Part shown: positions 62,035-64,000 of the stretch, piece after piece
How positions within the stretch are numbered: position 1 is the stretch's first letter
Layout: the number at the start of each line of letters is the position of its first letter
Assembly: GCA_037968755.1 (NCBI GenBank)
Contig: JBBKWB010000018.1
Span: forward strand, 1-64,000
Direction of reading: 5' to 3'
Source: Woeseia sp037968755
GTDB lineage: Bacteria; Pseudomonadota; Gammaproteobacteria; Steroidobacterales; Woeseiaceae
Length of the DNA: 64,000 bases
Position numbers and translations under genes: made by a program
Notes under the pieces: model-generated
What the model saw: the letters and a program-made list of their open reading frames with translations, nothing else
What the model was told of the DNA's origin: nothing
Databases searched by the model: none

Positions 62035-62484
62035 ATGTTTCGTGGGGCAACCAAAGTCACGCTCGACGCCAAGGGGCGTCTCGCCATTCCGACCCGGTAC
62101 CGGGAGCGGATAGCTGCGCGTTGTGACGGCCAGATGGTGGCCACGGTCGATCGGGATCACTGCCTGCTGTTGTACCCCCTCCCTGACTGGGAAGAGCTTG
62201 AGCGCAAGCTCGTGCGTCTTCCGAGCCTGAACAAACAGGCCCGCCGTCTGCAGCGACTGATGGTGGGTTACGCCACCGAGCTGGAGCTCGATGGCAGTGG
62301 TCGCGTGTTGCTGTCTCGCGAGCTGCGTGATTTCGCTGGCCTTGAGCGGACTGCAATCCTGATTGGCCAGGGCAACAAGTTTGAACTGTGGGACGAGGCT
62401 AGCTGGAACGAAAAACGGGATGAGTGGCTCGGCGAGGAAGATGACGGTGATCTGCCGGCTGAACTCGAATCGCTCTCTCTGTAA
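62035..62484 (+). CDS. mraZ: Transcriptional regulator MraZ
   Basis: 149 residues. Two AbrB-like SpoVT domains: MFRGATKVTLDAKGRLAIPTRYR and the second YATELELDGSGRVLLSRELRDFAGLER. MraZ forms a ring that binds tandem TGGGN repeats, which are visible upstream, and represses the division cluster. The ATG lacks a clear ribosome site. rsmH follows 14 bp later. Confidence 0.96.
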   Translation: MFRGATKVTLDAKGRLAIPTRYRERIAARCDGQMVATVDRDHCLLLYPLPDWEELERKLVRLPSLNKQARRLQRLMVGYATELELDGSGRVLLSRELRDFAGLERTAILIGQGNKFELWDEASWNEKRDEWLGEEDDGDLPAELESLSL

Positions 62485-62498
62485 CGGGCCGTAAGCTT

Positions 62499-63431
62499 GT
62501 GGCAACGCATGCAGGTCCGCACGTTCCGGTGCTCCTTGCCCCGGTGCTGGAAGGACTGAATATCCAAAGTGGTGGTTGTTATGTCGATGGCACATTTGGC
62601 CGCGGCGGACACAGCCGAAAGATTCTGGAACAACTCGGCCCGGATGGCCGGCTGCTGGCGGTAGATCGCGATCCGCAGGCAGTAAGCGCAGCAGACGCGC
62701 TGGCCACCGATCCGCGTTTTGCAATTGTGAAGGGTGAACTTGCAGAACTTGGTGAAATCGCGCGGGAACGCGGCATCTTTGGCGCAGTGGACGGATTGCT
62801 ACTCGATCTCGGCGTCTCCTCGCCGCAATTGGATGACGCCGATCGAGGCTTCAGTTTCCGTAACGACGGACCGCTGGATATGCGCATGGACCCAACCTCG
62901 GGAAAAAGCGCAGCCGAATGGCTGGCGCAAGTGGATGAAAAGACCTTGATCAAGGTGTTGCGAGAATTCGGTGAAGAACGTTTCGCGCCCCGCATCGCGC
63001 GAGAAATTCTGCGTGTGCAGAAAACCGCGCCGATCACGCGCACAGCTGCGTTGGCCGAACTTGTTGCCAGCTGCGTGCCGGCGCGCGGGCAGCGAATTCA
63101 TCCTGCAACAAAAACTTTTCAGGCTATTCGAATCGCCGTGAACGAGGAGTTGTCGCAACTGGATGCGGTGTTGACCACCGTGCCGGGCTTGTTACGCAAG
63201 GGCGGGCGTTTCTGCGGCATCAGCTTTCATTCACTGGAAGACCGTCGTGTTAAACGCTTCCTGCGCGAGATGTCGCGCGAGCCGGAACAGTATCGCGGCA
63301 TGCCCAGCATGCCCGACGAGTTGCGGCCACCGCTGCGAGTCGTTGGTAAAGCAATAAAAGCTACGGCCGCTGAAATCGAATTGAACAAGCGGGCGCGCAG
63401 CGCGCGGCTGCGCATTGCGGAGCGACTCTGA
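62499..63431 (+). CDS. rsmH: 16S rRNA (cytosine-1402-N4) methyltransferase
   Basis: 310 residues from GTG 62499. HVPVLLAPVLEGL, GTFGRGGHS (SAM motif I), DRDPQA, LLLDLGVSSPQLDDADRGFSF, HPATKTFQAIRIAVNEEL, and FHSLEDRRVKRF. It N4-methylates C1402 of 16S rRNA, working with RsmI. The TGA stop overlaps the ftsL ATG by one base. Confidence 0.97.
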   Translation: MATHAGPHVPVLLAPVLEGLNIQSGGCYVDGTFGRGGHSRKILEQLGPDGRLLAVDRDPQAVSAADALATDPRFAIVKGELAELGEIARERGIFGAVDGLLLDLGVSSPQLDDADRGFSFRNDGPLDMRMDPTSGKSAAEWLAQVDEKTLIKVLREFGEERFAPRIAREILRVQKTAPITRTAALAELVASCVPARGQRIHPATKTFQAIRIAVNEELSQLDAVLTTVPGLLRKGGRFCGISFHSLEDRRVKRFLREMSREPEQYRGMPSMPDELRPPLRVVGKAIKATAAEIELNKRARSARLRIAERL

Positions 63432-63718
63432 TGGCTTTTAAGTCTGCTCGCACGCCTGTCTTGCTGACCACGGTATTCGCCGTGGTGTGTGTGATTTCGG
63501 CGGTAGCGCTCGTGTACACAAAGCACGAGTCGCGGCGCTTGTTCGTACAGCTTGAAGCGCTGACGTCCGAACGCGACGAACTGAACATTGAGTGGGGGCA
63601 GCTGCAGATCGAGCAGAGCACTTGGGCAACGCATGCGCGTATTGAGCGCGTAGCGGCCGATGATCTGTCGCTGCAACGGCCCAAGGCGACGGAAATCTAC
63701 GTAATTGAACGACAATGA
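63431..63718 (+). CDS. ftsL: Cell division protein FtsL
   Basis: 95 residues. Single-pass inner membrane protein: short cytoplasmic tail, transmembrane helix (about 10-30), then a periplasmic leucine-zipper coiled coil (HESRRLFVQLEALTSERDEL). It joins FtsB and FtsQ to activate FtsWI. Coupled to rsmH and ftsI by overlaps. Confidence 0.93.
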   Translation: MAFKSARTPVLLTTVFAVVCVISAVALVYTKHESRRLFVQLEALTSERDELNIEWGQLQIEQSTWATHARIERVAADDLSLQRPKATEIYVIERQ

Positions 63719-64000
63719 ATCGCGGCGCACAGACAAAACAACAAACTGCACGGCGCTTCGTTGGCAGACTGGCGCTCGTTGGCGTGTTCTTTGTTCTGGC
63801 GGCGGGCTCGCTGGTTGCGCGTGCCGTGCACCTGCAAGTATTCAATAAAGACTTCCTGAACGAACAGGCGGACAGTCGCCACCTGCGAACCGAGCGTATT
63901 ACCGCACATCGCGGCGCGATTACGGACCGCAATGGTGAGGCGCTGGCCATCAGCACGCCGGTCGACAGCATCTGGGCGAACCCGCAGGAACTGGCTGTCG
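63715..64000 (+). CDS. ftsI: Peptidoglycan transpeptidase FtsI (PBP3), 5' part
   Basis: First 95 residues; runs off the right edge. MNRGAQTKQQTARRF is cytoplasmic, then a membrane helix (about 18-38), then ARAVHLQVFNKDFLNEQADSRHLR and the class B PBP motif RGAITDRNGEALAIS. The transpeptidase domain lies outside. Overlaps ftsL by 4 bp (ATGA). It is the septal crosslinking enzyme. Confidence 0.92.
   Translation, partial: MNRGAQTKQQTARRFVGRLALVGVFFVLAAGSLVARAVHLQVFNKDFLNEQADSRHLRTERITAHRGAITDRNGEALAISTPVDSIWANPQELAV

Noticed and set aside
1..64000. tRNA genes, CRISPR arrays, insertion sequences and prophage
   Set aside because: No cloverleaf with CCA or TTCGA arms, no regular repeat-spacer pattern, and no transposase, integrase or phage gene was seen.

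Overview
The window is a compact chromosomal segment of a gammaproteobacterium. Supporting signs are the yrbG-kdsD-kdsC-lptC-lptA-lptB-rpoN-hpf-ptsN-rapZ order, the gmhA/diaA-yraN-lpoA | rsmI order, rnpB between rsmI and the mraZ-rsmH-ftsL-ftsI cell-division cluster (as in Pseudomonas), a class II ribonucleotide reductase split into NrdJa and NrdJb (known from Pseudomonas), SspA/SspB and a petABC bc1 operon. The outer membrane is LPS-bearing (hldE, waaA, kdsC, kdsD, lptABC) and the cell respires through a bc1 complex. The sequence is moderately GC-rich and shows no obvious foreign tract. I see no tRNA, insertion sequence, prophage or CRISPR array. I cannot fix the genus; a marine lineage such as Woeseiaceae is only a guess.

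Layout. 1-5 kb: 5' end of cca, a lipoprotein metallopeptidase, slt and degQ. 5-8.7 kb: an 840-bp gene-poor leader ending in a promoter with NrdR-type boxes, then nrdJa-nrdJb. 8.7-14.1 kb: hldE and waaA, facing tolC, a rhodanese and a pcm homologue. 14.1-16.8 kb: short tandem reading frames and a PAS-PAS-GGDEF-EAL protein. 16.9-22.5 kb: a pyrophosphate-centred group (H+-pumping PPase, PPi-dependent phosphofructokinase, adenylate kinase) and RNase D. 22.5-28.5 kb: an unknown membrane protein, mpl, a LON-domain protein, hemL, rubredoxin, a TraB/GumN protein and cpdA. 28.8-36.2 kb: tkt-gap-pgk-pyk, interrupted by a PhoX-like gene on the other strand. 36.2-42.1 kb: Ntn acylase, MoxR ATPase, VWA protein and patatin. 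42.1-51.5 kb: mgtE, then the rpoN/Lpt/Kds cluster. 51.7-60.3 kb: ibaG, degS, petABC, sspAB, gmhA/diaA, yraN, lpoA. 60.4-64 kb: rsmI, rnpB, mraZ, rsmH, ftsL and the start of ftsI.

How the genes fit together. The envelope theme is strong: LPS core and Kdo synthesis and export, peptidoglycan recycling (mpl, slt) and synthesis (ftsI, ftsL, lpoA), and envelope proteolysis (degQ, degS). Central carbon flow combines a reversible PPi-linked phosphofructokinase with a K+-independent proton-pumping pyrophosphatase, so PPi energy and glycolysis/gluconeogenesis are probably linked. PtsN and RapZ are present, but NPr, EI-Ntr and HPr kinase are missing from this locus, where mgtE follows rapZ instead.

Most content belongs to well-known families, and I did not find a clearly new multi-gene system. 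The best leads are regulatory or structural: the tandem short ORFs before the GGDEF-EAL gene, a perfect 10-bp hairpin between gap and pgk, probable leaderless starts at pyk and hldE, palindromes before tolC and ibaG, and the acylase-MoxR-VWA-patatin run. Non-ATG starts are common (hldE, rsmH, kdsD, sspB, rsmI, lptC, degS). Clear intrinsic terminators are rare; only two are convincing.
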